A program made the translations under genes and the position numbers. 59,709 nt of DNA from Nitrospirota bacterium (GTDB lineage: Bacteria > Nitrospirota > Nitrospiria > Nitrospirales > Nitrospiraceae): assembly GCA_005877775.1 (NCBI GenBank), contig VBOJ01000076.1, positions 1-59,709 on the forward strand, given 5' to 3'. The notes below the pieces were generated by a model. The model ran no database searches and was not told where the DNA came from. It saw only the letters and a program-made list of their open reading frames with translations. This document shows positions 58,868 through 59,709 of this stretch, piece by piece; position 1 is the stretch's first letter, and each line of letters begins with the position of its first letter.

Positions 58868-59110
58868 ACACGTTCGGCGATAATTCTCTCAGGCAGGAAC
58901 GAGAAAAGGGCTGAGACAACCGATGTTCCAGCTGCCATAAGAACCTGTTTGGTGTTCGCGCATATGCTGGATGATGACTCAGGTTCACGATCTTGGGAGT
59001 CGAGCCGGCGATCCAGTGGCGGTTTGGCACCTTGACAATTTTGAGCAGAAAGCGTAACCGAATTTGCGTGGCGACCGGACCAATCACACTCTCATAATCT
59101 GGAGGCCACA

Positions 59111-59659
59111 ATGAAACGAACGGTGGGAGTCCAGGCAAGCATCCTGACGCTTTTAATGGCGAGTAGCCTGGCTGTTTCTCTCGTGATCGCGGCCGATACC
59201 TCCCAAGAGAGAGCGGTCAAATACATCCTGGCGACAGTCCAAGCATTTCGGACTGTATATTCGAAAGCCATCGTTGAACATGTTCAGAAAGGGGGCGTCA
59301 GGCCTAGTGAAAATTGGCACAAAGATGATCATGCGATCATGCTGAATGCACAATTTGTGAAGGCGGCTGGCGCTGAGCTCAAAGACTTTGAATTGGGATT
59401 AATCGGGCTCACGCCGATCTACAAGTTCAACCTTCCCAAGACCCAGGCTGAAGCCGATGCCCTGAAAAAGATGATGGCCAGTCCGGACTTCAAGGTGCTC
59501 ACATTTGCCGACGGCAACCAGTTCAAAGGCCTTGCGGCGGACCATGCGATCGTCCAAGCCTGCGTGGATTGTCACAATAGCCACCCGAGTAGTCCAAGGA
59601 AGGATTTTAAGCAGGGTGATCTGATGGGCGCGATCGTAGTCAGGATTAATAATAAGTGA
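59111..59659 (+). CDS. Tll0287-like (DUF3365) c-type haem protein
   Basis: Signal peptide; AFRTVYSKAIVEHVQKGG...ACVDCHNSHPSSPRKDFKQGDLMGAIVVRI with a single CxxCH. Confidence 0.85.
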   Translation: MKRTVGVQASILTLLMASSLAVSLVIAADTSQERAVKYILATVQAFRTVYSKAIVEHVQKGGVRPSENWHKDDHAIMLNAQFVKAAGAELKDFELGLIGLTPIYKFNLPKTQAEADALKKMMASPDFKVLTFADGNQFKGLAADHAIVQACVDCHNSHPSSPRKDFKQGDLMGAIVVRINNK

Positions 59660-59709
59660 TAGTTAATCTTCCAAGGTAGAAGCTTGGATGTTTTTGCTAT
59701 TCCGCTGTC

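Overview
The window is a GC-rich bacterial chromosome segment. Gene content and order suggest the Nitrospirota/Nitrospira group; this is inference, since no 16S is present. From left to right it contains: (1) a signalling island (0.4-10.3 kb) with stand-alone REC proteins, a MASE1/PAS hybrid histidine kinase split by one in-frame amber codon, an XRE-REC fusion, and a MEDS/PAS histidine kinase with its NarL-type regulator; this island holds a ~0.75 kb duplicated block. (2) A DUF2779 nuclease-like protein, a MATE transporter, a ketopantoate reductase fused to an apparent sulfite-oxidase-fold domain, a sirtuin, a HAD hydrolase and a DUF1284 protein. (3) A housekeeping run: valS, nadC, birA, coaX, grpE-dnaK-dnaJ, rsmE. 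(4) Secreted YCF48-like, IPT/TIG and HEAT-repeat proteins. (5) A minus-strand run cinA-thpR-recA-recX-alaS-ruvX-mltG-deoB-ridA. (6) A chlorite-dismutase-family protein and several lineage-type hypotheticals. (7) A tRNA(CAT) followed by hairpins and a 178-bp tandem duplication carrying a tRNA 3'-end-like sequence. (8) A molybdate locus (modC, modB, mop, modA, XRE plus PBP-like regulator) flanked by two paralogous outer-membrane-type proteins, followed by a degenerate sigma-54-activator-like AAA+ protein and a Tll0287-like haem protein. The leads I rate highest are the amber-split hybrid kinase, the PanE/Mo-domain fusion, a family of degenerate intergenic inverted repeats next to stop codons, the 178-bp tRNA-associated repeat, the mop leader with an apparent ATT start, and the degenerate AAA+ protein. 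No CRISPR array, rRNA operon or intact transposase was recognised. All calls are by eye; no searches were run.
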